DNA of 64,000 bases, taken from positions 27,770-91,769 of the forward strand of contig NZ_JBFBIK010000014.1 in assembly GCF_040685555.1 (NCBI RefSeq), given 5' to 3'. The DNA is from Sphaerisporangium sp040685555. Lineage in GTDB: Bacteria; Actinomycetota; Actinomycetes; Streptosporangiales; Streptosporangiaceae. Below are positions 8,199 through 18,682 of this stretch, piece after piece. A program made the position numbers and the translations under genes. Below the pieces are notes generated by a model. It saw nothing but the letters and a program-made list of their open reading frames with translations. It had not been told where the DNA came from and searched no databases. The number at the start of each line of letters is the position of its first letter. Positions within the stretch are counted from its first letter, which is position 1.

Positions 8199-9764
8199 TC
8201 AGACGGCCGGACGTCCGTGGGCGTCGGCGTCGGCGTCGGCGCCGGACGGCCGGGCCGCGACGCGCGACGCGACCGCGGCTCGGGTGTCAGGACCGGGCAG
8301 GTCGCGGCTGAACGCGTAGACCACGGCCGCCGTGGCGATGGCCCCGGTGTTCAGCGCGAGCGCCTTGTCGTTGATGTTGGCGATCGTGTCGCACGCCTGG
8401 TGGTAGCAGGAGTCGTACGCCTGGCCGGCGGTGCCGCCGAAGAGCGCCTGCTCCGCGGGGGTCTTGACGCCCTCGGCACCGGTGAACAGGCCTCCGGCCG
8501 GGATCCCGGCGTCTATGAACGGACCGTAGTCGGAGCGGCCGTTGAAGTCGGTGCCCACATGGCCCTGGCGGAGGGTGTCGAAGTACTTCTCGAAGAGCTT
8601 CTCGATCTCGTCGGATCCGGGCGGCCCCGCCGGGGAGCCCATGGCGTCGGAGTCGTCGCCGTCGTAGATCTTGAGCGCGTAGTTCGGCGAGGCGACCATG
8701 TCGAAGTTGAGGTACAGCTTGGTCTTCGCCGCCTCCGCGGGCGACAGGCCGCCCACGTAGTGCTCGGAGCCGAGCAGGCCGAGCTCCTCGGCGCTCCAGA
8801 AGGAGTAGCGCAGCTTGTTCTTCGTGGGGATCTTGGCGAGCTTCGTCGCGACCTCCAGGATCGCGGCGGTGCCCGAGCCGTTGTCGTTGATGCCGGGCCC
8901 CGCCGGGACACTGTCGAGGTGGGCGCCCAGCTGGACGACCTTGTTCGCGGCGCCCCACTTGGAGTCGGCGATGACGTTCTGCGTGGTCCGGAGCTCGCTG
9001 GTGGTTTCGGTCCTCAGCCGCACGGTGGTGCCGGCCGGGCTGGACAGCTCCTCTCCGACGGCGAAGCTGGTGCCGACCACCGGGATCGTGACGGTGGGTT
9101 CCCCAAGGCTGCCCTGCAGCGTGTCGGTGCGGCCCGGCTGCCCCTCGTTGAACAGGATCGCCCCGGTCGCGCCCGCGGCCTGCGCGTTCTCCACCTTCAC
9201 CTGGAAGGTGCAGGTGCCGCGCTGGAGGAGGGCGATGTTGCCTGGCGTGAACCCGGCGAAGTCGCTCGCCTCGCAGCCCGAGGTGGAGCCCGGCGCGGGG
9301 GCCGGCGGCAGGGTCAGGTCGACGTTCTGGACGGTCGCGGTGACGTCGCCGGACCCGGAGTAGGTCATCGTGGCGAACTCGCCGACCGTGCTCCCGTCGG
9401 GCGGGGTCGGGGTGTAGACCTTCGGCTCGGGGGAGATCTGCTGCAACAGCGCGGTCGTGTTCTCCTGGAAGTACGGGAACTCGAACGGCTGGATGGTCAC
9501 CTTGTAGCCGGCCTTCTTGAGCTGGCCTGCCACGTAGTCACGGGAGGCGGCGAAGCCGGGCGTTCCCGCCGCCCGCGTACCGCCGTTGGCGTTCGCGATC
9601 TGCTGCAGCTTCTGCAGGTGCTGCTTCACTCCTGGCGTGGTGATCGTACGGGCCAGCTGGGTGAGGTCGGGCTCGGCGCCGGCCGGTAAGGCCGAGACCA
9701 GAGGGAGTAGCAGGGCGGCCGTCGCGGTGGCGATGCCGGCCCCCTTGCGGAGGGTGAAGCGCAT
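8199..9764 (-). CDS. Secreted M28 family zinc aminopeptidase with PA domain
   Basis: 521 residues. A Sec signal peptide (about 1-30, ending LPAGAEP) is followed by the peptidase domain, interrupted by a protease-associated domain (about 130-250; Cys pair GCEASDF/GTCTF). Zinc and catalytic residues of the Streptomyces griseus aminopeptidase type are all visible: H282 (GAHLDS), D294 (NDNGSG), E326/E327 (SAEELG), D355 (NFDMV) and H455 (CYHQACD). It should remove large hydrophobic N-terminal residues from peptides outside the cell. The C-terminal tail of about 45 residues (RVAARPSGADADADAHG) is low complexity and may be trimmed. A terminator hairpin follows. Confidence 0.92.
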   Translation of the reverse strand: MRFTLRKGAGIATATAALLLPLVSALPAGAEPDLTQLARTITTPGVKQHLQKLQQIANANGGTRAAGTPGFAASRDYVAGQLKKAGYKVTIQPFEFPYFQENTTALLQQISPEPKVYTPTPPDGSTVGEFATMTYSGSGDVTATVQNVDLTLPPAPAPGSTSGCEASDFAGFTPGNIALLQRGTCTFQVKVENAQAAGATGAILFNEGQPGRTDTLQGSLGEPTVTIPVVGTSFAVGEELSSPAGTTVRLRTETTSELRTTQNVIADSKWGAANKVVQLGAHLDSVPAGPGINDNGSGTAAILEVATKLAKIPTKNKLRYSFWSAEELGLLGSEHYVGGLSPAEAAKTKLYLNFDMVASPNYALKIYDGDDSDAMGSPAGPPGSDEIEKLFEKYFDTLRQGHVGTDFNGRSDYGPFIDAGIPAGGLFTGAEGVKTPAEQALFGGTAGQAYDSCYHQACDTIANINDKALALNTGAIATAAVVYAFSRDLPGPDTRAAVASRVAARPSGADADADAHGRPAV

Positions 9765-9958
9765 TCAGCTTCTCCTTCAGATCCTATGGATGAGTCTCCG
9801 AATTGCTGCTGACCGCCGAACGTAGCCGGAGTTGACCAATTCGTGAAGGGGTGAACCCTCTTAGGCTGCGGGCCACTGGGCAAAGTCCCAGCCAAGCGGC
9901 GTTACCGGACACGTGGGGCAGGGGATGGGCCATACGTTCCTGACTCACGGAGGCCGCA

Positions 9959-10528
9959 ATGGCGCAGAATACGACCGCTGTCCCGGATGGCAAAGCGGCA
10001 GGTCAGACCGGGAAGGCCCGGCGCTCTGCCGGGTCGAACGGCACGGCGGGTACCAAGGCAGGCACGACACAGCGGTCCGCCGCCTCGAACGGCGCGCCAC
10101 GCGGTCAGGCGGCGAAGCGGTCCGCCGCCTCTGACGGCACCCGGCGGTCCACTGCTTCTTCGGGCACCCGGCGGTCCACTGCTTCTGCGGGCACCCGGCG
10201 GTCCACTGCTTCTGATGGCACCCGGCGGTCCACTGCTTCTGATGGCACCCGGCGGTCCACGGCCTCGGCGCGGCGGTCCACCCCGTCGGCACGTACCGCG
10301 GTCGCCCGGGCGGAGTCGCGGAAGCCGTCGGTCACCCTGCCGCTGATCGGCACGGTGGTCCTGCCGCCGCCGAAGCGGCTCGCCTTCTACGCGGCGCTGG
10401 GCGTGCTCACGGCGCTGGAGATCGTCGAGTGGCCCATCGCGGTGGTCATCGGCGTCGGCCACTTCCTCGCCGAACAGCACGTCTCCCGCGCGCTCCAGGG
10501 AATCGGGCAGGCCGCCGAAGTGGTGTAG
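9959..10528 (+). CDS. Basic Ser/Thr/Arg repeat protein with hydrophobic C-terminal domain
   Basis: 189 residues. Residues 1-110 are low complexity and basic and contain five copies of a nine-residue repeat SxGTRRSTA. Residues 125-189 form a conserved-looking domain (LPLIGTVVLPPPKRLAFYAA, then a hydrophobic helix and IEWPIAVVIGVGHFLAEQHV). A C-terminal segment with PPP-(K/E)RLA and EWP is seen in many actinobacterial proteins of unknown function. The repeat half resembles histone H1-like or nucleoid-binding tails by composition only. CGGAGG lies 5 bp upstream of the ATG. Confidence 0.75.
   Translation: MAQNTTAVPDGKAAGQTGKARRSAGSNGTAGTKAGTTQRSAASNGAPRGQAAKRSAASDGTRRSTASSGTRRSTASAGTRRSTASDGTRRSTASDGTRRSTASARRSTPSARTAVARAESRKPSVTLPLIGTVVLPPPKRLAFYAALGVLTALEIVEWPIAVVIGVGHFLAEQHVSRALQGIGQAAEVV
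10130..10264 (+). repeat. Five 27-bp in-frame tandem repeats
   Basis: Units start at 10130, 10157, 10184, 10211 and 10238. Each contains GGCACCCGGCGGTCCAC and encodes SxGTRRSTA with only the second residue varying (D, S, A, D, D). Near-identity at the DNA level suggests recent expansion and probable copy-number variation. Confidence 0.92.
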
Positions 10529-10656
10529 CCCGACGCGTTCGCGCCTCTGCGCAGGGTGGAATCGCTTGGAGCACCGTTTGCCGCGCGCTCTCACTGCGCC
10601 GTTTCCGAGTGGGTAGGGGATGGGAACGTGATCAGAGCAGCCGGAGGGTGACGCGC

Positions 10657-11160
10657 ATGGGGAGATCGTCCGTCTGCCGCTACATCGTGGCCGGTGCTCT
10701 CGCAGGGGCGGCGGGGACGACGGCCCTCTACGTGGTGACCTACCTCGACCAGTCGGTGCGCGGCCGGCCGTCCAGCGGCCTGCCCGCCCAGACCGCCGCG
10801 AAGCTCGCGGAGACGGCCCGGCTCGACCTCGGAGAGGGAGAGCAGGCCGAGAGCCGCAAGGAGGGCGTCGGCGCCCTGCTCGGCCTGGCTACGGGGGTGG
10901 GGCTGGGCGTGGCCTACGGGGCGCTCCGCATCCCCGTGCGCGACGTGTCCGTACCGGTGGCGGGCGTCGGGGTCGGGCTCGCGGCGACCGTGGTGGCCGA
11001 CGTGCCGATGACGGCCCTGGGCCTGACCGACCCGCGCACCTGGGGCACGGCGGGCTGGCTGTCCGATCTCATTCCTCACCTCATCTACGGCCTGGTCACC
11101 GTGTACGCCTTCGAGATGATGGCCGGTCAGGGTGGCCTCCGAAAGAAGAGAACGGGCTGA
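10657..11160 (+). CDS. Small membrane protein of unknown function
   Basis: 167 residues from the ATG at 10657, preceded by CGGAGGGTGACGCGC. Four hydrophobic segments are visible (about 8-26, 72-90, 100-118, 140-155), all rich in Gly and Ala. The phrase LTDPRTWGTAGWLSDLIPHL recurs in actinobacterial small membrane proteins, but I cannot name a function. The gene stands alone, 128 bp after the repeat protein; the same strand leaves co-transcription possible. Confidence 0.7.
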   Translation: MGRSSVCRYIVAGALAGAAGTTALYVVTYLDQSVRGRPSSGLPAQTAAKLAETARLDLGEGEQAESRKEGVGALLGLATGVGLGVAYGALRIPVRDVSVPVAGVGVGLAATVVADVPMTALGLTDPRTWGTAGWLSDLIPHLIYGLVTVYAFEMMAGQGGLRKKRTG

Positions 11161-11380
11161 TCTTACGGCCTTGCCTTCCCTCAGGCTTCCTCAACCGCCT
11201 AATGTGCTAAATTCATTGACAAATCCTGTTATGGGATTAGTTGTCGATAGGGCGGGGAAACTCGATATCGAGTCTGGTCAATGGATGTATTCCCCCCACC
11301 ACGACCCGTCTGGTTGCGCTCCATGTCCCTCGGGTACATCTGTTCTCGCTCGCCCGAAATAGGACAAAGGGGTCATATCT

Positions 11381-12583
11381 ATGACTTTCAATCCTTTGGA
11401 ACAGCAGGGAATCCCGCTGGACCAGCAACTGCGCGACTGGCGGGAGCTCAACGTCCCCCAGATGGATCCGGACCACGCCGATCCTTACGCCCGCTGCCGG
11501 GTCATCACCATGAACGGCATCGAGATCGAAGCGATCATGTTCAGCCACCAGTTCACCCGGCGCTGCCCGGACCTGGAGGTACGCCGGCAGTTGGCGGAGG
11601 TGCGGTACATCGAGCAGCAGCAGCAGAAGGCCGTCAACTGGCTGCTCCCCGGGCTGGCGTCCGTGCTGGAGACCACCATCGCCTACGAGCAGGTGGCCGT
11701 CGACCTCACCGCCTGGGTCGCGCGTATGGAGCCCGACCCGTACCTCAAGCAGGCCTTCGAGTTCGGCGTGCTGGAAGACTTCGACCACCTCTACCGGTAC
11801 GCCAACCTGTACGAGCTGATCGAGCACCGCAAGGCCGAGAAGATCGTCGACGCGCTGACCGAGGTCATGCCGGGACGGCCGACGCCCTTGCACCACCGGC
11901 ATCCGATCGACAACGTCCGGGATCACTACGACAAGGACACGACGAGCCCGATCTCCAAGCTGCACACGCTCACGATCATGGCCGCCGAGCAGCAGACCAT
12001 GAACTTCTATCTGAACGTCGGCCCGGAGTACATGGAACAGGTGGCCCGGCAGCTCTACCAGGAGATCGGGCTGATCGAGGAGGAGCACGTCACCCACTAC
12101 GAGACGCTGCTCGACCCGGGCGAAACGTGGTGGGAGCAGCTCGTCAACCACGAGTACAACGAGTGCTACCTCTACTACTCGTTCATGGAGACCGAGACGG
12201 AGTCGCGGCTGAAGGCCATGTGGGAGCTCCACCTCGCCATGGAGCTGGAGCACCTGCGCATCGCCTGCGATCTGATGCGCCGCCACGACGGACGGGAGCC
12301 CGCGGACATCCTCGCGCGGGAGTTCCCCACGCCGGTGACGTTCGAGCCGAACAAGGCGTACCTGCGCGAGCTCATCGCCACGCAGCTCGACCTGACCACC
12401 CTTGGCACCGGGTACGTGCGTGAGGCGCACGAGCGGTTCCAGCGGTTCCAGGAGCGCATCCACGGTGGCGAGCCGCCGCCCAGCGACGTGGTCCTGGAGG
12501 AGACCGTCGCGAAGTTCGGCAAGGACTACCGGCTGGAGACCGAGGGCCCGCATCCCATCCCGGGCATGCGCTCACCTCGGTAG
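11381..12583 (+). CDS. Ferritin-like di-iron domain protein
   Basis: 400 residues, almost wholly helical. Glu and His residues occur in ferritin-like spacing: QLAEVRYIEQQQQK, ETTIAYEQVAVDL, LEDFDHLYRYANLYELIEHR, then in the second half EEEHVTHYETLL and LEHLRIACDL. Pairs of E-x6-Y and E-x2-H are the metal-ligand pattern of this superfamily, so two four-helix bundles are likely. Possible roles are oxidative-stress protection or an oxygenase; none can be chosen. The ribosome site AAAGGGG precedes the ATG. A 220-bp AT-rich leader (with TTGACA at 11216) probably holds the promoter. Confidence 0.65.
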   Translation: MTFNPLEQQGIPLDQQLRDWRELNVPQMDPDHADPYARCRVITMNGIEIEAIMFSHQFTRRCPDLEVRRQLAEVRYIEQQQQKAVNWLLPGLASVLETTIAYEQVAVDLTAWVARMEPDPYLKQAFEFGVLEDFDHLYRYANLYELIEHRKAEKIVDALTEVMPGRPTPLHHRHPIDNVRDHYDKDTTSPISKLHTLTIMAAEQQTMNFYLNVGPEYMEQVARQLYQEIGLIEEEHVTHYETLLDPGETWWEQLVNHEYNECYLYYSFMETETESRLKAMWELHLAMELEHLRIACDLMRRHDGREPADILAREFPTPVTFEPNKAYLRELIATQLDLTTLGTGYVREAHERFQRFQERIHGGEPPPSDVVLEETVAKFGKDYRLETEGPHPIPGMRSPR

Positions 12584-12591
12584 GCGTGCGA

Positions 12592-12626
12592 AGGCCGGCA
12601 GCCGTCGATCCGGTGGCTGCCGGCCT
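12592..12626. terminator. Bidirectional hairpin terminator
   Basis: AGGCCGGCAGCC and GGCTGCCGGCCT form a perfect 12-bp stem with an 11-nt loop. It sits exactly between the ferritin-like gene (ends 12583) and the convergent helix-hairpin-helix gene (ends 12638). Confidence 0.85.
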
Positions 12627-12637
12627 GCCCTGGCGGT

Positions 12638-12862
12638 TTACTTGGTGCTGTCGGCCAGGTCGACCAGCGCGGTAGCGGTACGGAAGTACTTGTTACGCCC
12701 CATATCGCCGACCGTGTTGATTCTGAAGGCCTCCTTGAGGAGCTTGGCGTCGCCTTCGCTGACCCCGGCCAGCGCCGACACAGGGGCCTTGACAAGTTCC
12801 GCGAGGCTCTTGTCTTCGTATTCCCTGTCGAGCAGTTTGGACAAATCTGCCATAACGGCCAT
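12638..12862 (-). CDS. Small helix-hairpin-helix-like protein
   Basis: 74 residues from ATG 12862, or 71 from ATG 12853; GGGGG precedes both. The core PVSALAGVSEGDAKLLKEAF followed by RINTVGDMG has the shape of a helix-hairpin-helix motif (hydrophobic-x-Gly-Val-Ser ... Leu ... Thr-Val-Gly-Asp), a fold used for sequence-independent nucleic acid or protein contacts. No other domain is present. Upstream, a very strong 14-bp hairpin (12978-13008) lies in what should be its promoter/leader region. Confidence 0.7.
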   Translation of the reverse strand: MAVMADLSKLLDREYEDKSLAELVKAPVSALAGVSEGDAKLLKEAFRINTVGDMGRNKYFRTATALVDLADSTK

Positions 12863-12977
12863 ATAACCCCCAGTGATTACGCTGCCCGGCTGGAGCGTCG
12901 GGCACTGAAGACTTTCCCCGTCGAAATACATGACACGGATATCTACCAACAAGAACCAGTAAAAACGTCCACAGAAC

Positions 12978-13008
12978 GGGGGGTACGGCCGCACCGGCCG
13001 TACCCCCC
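12978..13008. other. Perfect 14-bp hairpin in a divergent intergenic region
   Basis: GGGGGGTACGGCCG and CGGCCGTACCCCCC pair perfectly around a 3-nt loop. A terminator would be expected at gene ends, but this lies upstream of both flanking genes (leftward 12862, rightward 13080). It may end an unannotated short transcript, isolate the two promoters, or be a palindromic site. Confidence 0.8.
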
Positions 13009-13079
13009 TCGCGCGCCCTTGAGACGACCCGCCTCGCGGGTCCGTACGTCGCTGACGCACGATCTTCCTTCGATCTTTC

Positions 13080-13706
13080 ATGGCGTATGAGACGATTCAG
13101 AGCGTCATGCACGCCAATGTGCCCTTACGGTTCGCGCGGTCGACGGTCTTCGCGGTCGTCTGCGTGACGCTTGCCGCCGTGGCGCACTGGTTCGCGGGCG
13201 GTGCCGGGCCCGCGCCCGTGACCTTGCTGTCCGGCGGGCTGGCGATCATGACGATCACGGCGGTGCCGGCCGGGCGCGAACGCTCGCCCGTCACTGTGAC
13301 CGGGCTCCTTCTCGCCGCCCAGGTGTTCCTGCACCACCTCCTCGGCCCGAGGAGCGCCGAGGGCCTGCCCTCCGCACCGCACATGCCTCACGGCATCGCG
13401 CATCTCCCCGGACTGCCGCAGGGGCACGGCCTCGGCGTGGACGCCGGCATGCTTCTGGCCCACCTCACCGCGACGCTGCTCACCGGATGGTGGCTTTCCC
13501 GTGGAGAGGCGGCGCTGTGGTCGGCCCTGCGTGGCGCCGGCGCGTACGCGGTGCGGCGCCTGGCCGTCCTCCTGAGGCCGGAGGTGGCCCCCGCGCCCCG
13601 CGTTCCGCCGAGGCGAGCGGAGACCGCCGTCCTTCCGCCTGCTCAAGGGCAGGTCCTGCGACACGCGGTCGTCAGGCGCGGGCCCCCGGTTCTCCTGGTT
13701 CCCTGA
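13080..13706 (+). CDS. Membrane protein with His-rich loop, copper-module paralogue 1
   Basis: 208 residues (182 codons downstream if the ATG at 13107, giving MHANVPLRFARS, is the true start). Four hydrophobic segments are present. Between the third and fourth is a His-rich loop (HHLLGP ... HMPHGIAHLPGLPQGHGLG). It is a clear paralogue of the gene at 19661: both share MHAN-PLR-ARS-VFAVVC, GRERSPVTVTGLLL-AQ-FLH and HAVVRRGPPVL. Each copy is followed by a secreted copper-type protein (CopC here, YcnI there), so a role in metal handling is inferred. No good ribosome site precedes either candidate start. The DNA TATGAGACGAT upstream of ATG 13107 is conserved in both copies. Confidence 0.7.
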   Translation: MAYETIQSVMHANVPLRFARSTVFAVVCVTLAAVAHWFAGGAGPAPVTLLSGGLAIMTITAVPAGRERSPVTVTGLLLAAQVFLHHLLGPRSAEGLPSAPHMPHGIAHLPGLPQGHGLGVDAGMLLAHLTATLLTGWWLSRGEAALWSALRGAGAYAVRRLAVLLRPEVAPAPRVPPRRAETAVLPPAQGQVLRHAVVRRGPPVLLVP

Positions 13707-13809
13707 GTCCGCGCGCGCATGCGGCCACTTCTGTCAGGCCCGCGCGCTTCCCGCGTCCGGACAGGCGCATCCCGACGGGCCGCGCCTCCGGGTCACCTTG
13801 GAGTCCTCA

Positions 13810-14454
13810 GTGAGATTTCCCGTCATCCGAGCGCTGCTGGCGCTCTGCCTGTCCGGCGTGGTCGTCGGGCTGGCCGCCCCGCCCGCTCTGGCGCACGACA
13901 GCCTGAAGAGCAGTTCACCGGCCAAGGACTCGACCGTCTCGCGGCTCGACCAGATCGAGCTGGAGTTCAGCGCGCACGCCAGCTTCCCGGTGGTCGTCCT
14001 GCACGACGCCGCCGGACGGCGCTTCGAGTCCGGTCCTCCGCGTACTGACGGCTCGAAGGTCTTCGAGAGCGTCGCGGGCCCGCTCCCGCCCGGCGGCTAC
14101 GTCATCGCCTGGCGCATCGTCTCCTCCGACGGCCATCCCGTGGAGGGAGAGATCCCGTTCACCGTCCAGGGCGCGCAGGGCGGAACGGGCGCGCCCTCGG
14201 GAGCGGCGCAACCTACCGGAGCGGCGGCGGGCGCGAGCGCCGCCCCGGCGCCGGCGCCCGCCGACACGGCGTCTCGGGCGGGTGTGCCCGTATGGGTCTG
14301 GGCCGGCCTCGGCGTGCTCGTGGTCGTCGGAGCGGCGGTTCTCCTCACCGGGCGCAGGTCGTCCCGGACGGACGGGGAAACACCGGCGCCGCAGCCGGAT
14401 CCCACACCAGAGCCTGACGCCGCGCCCGAGCCGGACGGCGGGCGGAATGCCTGA
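13810..14454 (+). CDS. copC: CopC-domain copper-binding protein, membrane anchored
   Basis: 214 residues from GTG 13810, chosen because GGAG lies 6 bp upstream (a TTG at 13798 overlaps that site). The signal peptide ends at ALA, so the mature protein begins with His (HDSLKSSSPAKDSTV), the usual first copper ligand of CopC. The domain continues with SDGHPVEGEIPF, giving the second His. An Ala/Pro linker (about 125-155), a C-terminal membrane helix (VPVWVWAGLGVLVVVGAAVL) and an acidic Pro tail follow. It would bind Cu(II) outside the cell. No copD gene is present beside it. Confidence 0.9.
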   Translation: MRFPVIRALLALCLSGVVVGLAAPPALAHDSLKSSSPAKDSTVSRLDQIELEFSAHASFPVVVLHDAAGRRFESGPPRTDGSKVFESVAGPLPPGGYVIAWRIVSSDGHPVEGEIPFTVQGAQGGTGAPSGAAQPTGAAAGASAAPAPAPADTASRAGVPVWVWAGLGVLVVVGAAVLLTGRRSSRTDGETPAPQPDPTPEPDAAPEPDGGRNA

Positions 14455-14650
14455 GCGATTCTTTGGGATGGCGTGGACCGCTATCTCCAGAAGGACGCGG
14501 AACGTGGTCCCCACTTGGCGCGTACGCGGGCATGCCGGGAAGCGGGCGGACGGTCCGGCGTAGGGATCGCGTCAATAATCACCTTCGGGGCGTATGGAAC
14601 CCGTCAAGACCCGCCAAGACCCTCAAATTACGCGATTTGCTGGCTATGAA

Positions 14651-14671
14651 GGCCGCCCGACCTGGGCGGCC
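14651..14671 (+). promoter_or_regulatory. Hairpin in the kdp leader
   Basis: GGCCGCCC and GGGCGGCC form a perfect 8-bp stem with a 5-nt loop, 34 bp before the first small ORF of the kdp operon. No U-tract follows. The preceding 80 bp is comparatively AT-rich and probably contains the promoter. I could not recognise a c-di-AMP riboswitch here. Confidence 0.5.
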
Positions 14672-14704
14672 GGAAGCTCGTTCGTCCGGATTTGAGGAGT
14701 GGGG

Positions 14705-14788
14705 ATGGCTGACGTCATCTTCGTTGCCCTGACGATCGCGATATTCGTGATCATCGGGTTCGTCGTCAAGGCGGTGGAGCGCCTGTGA
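14705..14788 (+). CDS. 27-residue membrane peptide preceding kdpF
   Basis: The peptide starts MADVIFVALTIAIFVIIGF and ends KAVERL: one hydrophobic helix and a charged tail. GAGGAGTGGGG lies just before the ATG. Its stop overlaps the GTG start of kdpF (GTGA), so it is translationally coupled to the operon. It resembles KdpF in form but is a separate peptide, and the following ORF carries the KdpF signature. A stabilising or regulatory role in the Kdp complex is inference. Confidence 0.75.
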   Translation: MADVIFVALTIAIFVIIGFVVKAVERL

Positions 14789-14874
14789 GCGCTGTCAACG
14801 CCGCCGGGCTGGTGGTCACCGTCGTCCTGGTGATCTTCATGGTCGCGGCCCTGCTGTTCCCGGAGCGCTTCTGA
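14785..14874 (+). CDS. kdpF: KdpF small subunit of the Kdp potassium ATPase
   Basis: 29 residues, GTG start, one membrane helix ending in the KdpF signature VAALLFPERF. KdpF stabilises the KdpABC complex in the membrane by binding at KdpA. The stop overlaps the kdpA ATG (TGATG). Confidence 0.88.
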   Translation: MSAVNAAGLVVTVVLVIFMVAALLFPERF

Positions 14875-16534
14875 TGTCGACCGCGACCGCGGGGATCCTG
14901 TTCATCGCGTCCCTCGTCGTCGCCCTGGTGCTGACGCACCGGCCGCTGGGCGACTACATGTACCGCGTCTACACCGGTGTGAGGCATCTGGGGGTGGAGC
15001 GGGTGATCTACCGGCTCGTCGGCGTCCAGCCGGACGCCGAACAGCGGTGGAGCGTGTACGCCCGCGGCGTGCTGGCCTTCTCGGCCGTCTCCATCCTGTT
15101 CCTGTACGCCTTCCAGCGCCTCCAGGACAAGCTCTTCCTGAACCTCGGCTTCGCCGCCGTCCCCGACCACATCGCGTGGAACACCGCCGTCAGCTTCGTC
15201 ACCAACACCAACTGGCAGGCGTACTCCGGCGAGTCCACGATGGGCCACCTGGTGCAGATGGCCGGCCTGGCCGTGCAGAACTTCGTGTCGGCCGCCGTCG
15301 GCATGGCCGTCGCGATGGCGCTGGTCCGAGGGTTCGCCCGCAAGCAGACTGAGAACCTCGGCAACTTCTGGGTCGACCTGGTCAGGGGCACGGTGCGCAT
15401 CCTGCTGCCGATCGCCTTCGTCGGCGCGATCGTCCTGGTGGCGGGCGGGCTGATCCAGAACTTCTCCGGCGTCCACGAGGTCGCGAGGCTCGCCGGGGGC
15501 ACGCAGGGCATCACCGGCGGCCCCGTCGCCAGCCAGGAGATCATCAAGGAGCTGGGCAACAACGGCGGCGGGTTCTACAACACCAACTCCGCCCACCCCT
15601 TCGAGAACGCCGGCAGCTGGACGAACTGGGTCGAGATCTTCGCGATCCTCGTGCTGCCGTTCGCGCTGCCGCGCACGTTCGGCCGGATGGTGGGCGACAA
15701 GCGCCAAGGCTACGCGATCGTCGCGGTCATGGGCGTCCTGGCCTTCACCAGCGTCGCCGTGCTCACCGGGCTGGAGCTCGCGCACAACGGCACGGTCCCG
15801 CAGGCCGTCGGCGCCGCGATGGAGGGCAAGGACGTGAGGTTCGGCGTCGCCAACTCCGGCACCTTCGCCGCGGCCACGACGCTGACCTCCACCGGGGCCG
15901 TCAACTCCTTCCACGACTCGTTCACCGCGCTCGGCGGCATGGTGACGATGGTCAACATGATGCTGGGCGAGGTCGCGCCCGGCGGGGTTGGAGCAGGTCT
16001 GTACGGCATGCTCGTGCTCGCGGTGATCACCGTCTTCGTCGCCGGCCTCATGGTCGGCCGCACGCCCGAGTACCTCGGCAAGAAGATCGGCGCCCGCGAG
16101 ATCAAGCTGGCGTCGCTGTACTTCCTGACCACACCGGTGCTCGTGCTCATTGGCACGGCCCTGGCCATGGGCTCGCCGGCACAGCGGGCGAGCATGCTGA
16201 ACGGCGGGCCGCACGGCCTGTCGGAGGTGCTCTACGCCTTCACCAGTGCCTCCAACAACAACGGATCGGCCTTCGCCGGACTCACCGTGAACACCCCGTG
16301 GTACGACACCGTGCTCGGCCTTTGCATGGCGTTCGGACGCTTCCTGCCGATCGTCTTCGTGCTCGGCCTGGCGGGCTCGCTGGCCAGGCAGGCACCCGTG
16401 CCGGCGTCGGCCGGCACGCTGCCCACGCACCGGCCGCAGTTCGTCGGCATGGTCGTCGGCGTGACGATCATCCTCGTCGCGCTGACCTTTCTCCCCGCCC
16501 TGGCGCTCGGGCCGCTCGCGGAAGGAATCTCGTA

Positions 16535-16535
<1 letters not shown>
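14874..16535 (+). CDS. kdpA: Potassium-transporting ATPase subunit A
   Basis: 553 residues, the usual length. Ten-helix potassium-channel-like subunit. Four pore-loop segments are visible, including FVTNTNWQAYSGEST, GNNGGGFYNTNSAHPFEN, FHDSFTALGGMVTM and AFTSASNNNGSAFAGL, which contribute the selectivity filter. It takes up K+ at high affinity and passes it to KdpB through the inter-subunit tunnel. It overlaps kdpF and kdpB by one base each. No kdpDE genes lie next to the operon, so regulation is from elsewhere or by another route. Confidence 0.97.

Positions 16536-18682
<2,147 letters not shown>

Noticed and set aside
7857..9689. Rightward 610-codon frame over the M28 peptidase
   Set aside because: Mirror frame of a gene with a signal peptide and complete zinc site; no ribosome site and Gly/Val/Arg-biased composition.
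9876..9891. DosR-like box CTGGGCAAAGTCCCAG
   Set aside because: It is a good inverted repeat but does not align with the DosR consensus at the required spacing (GGG and AGTCCC are out of register).
14560..14704. c-di-AMP (ydaO) riboswitch before kdp
   Set aside because: Such switches occur before potassium genes in actinobacteria, but I could not find the conserved sequence blocks here, only an 8-bp hairpin.
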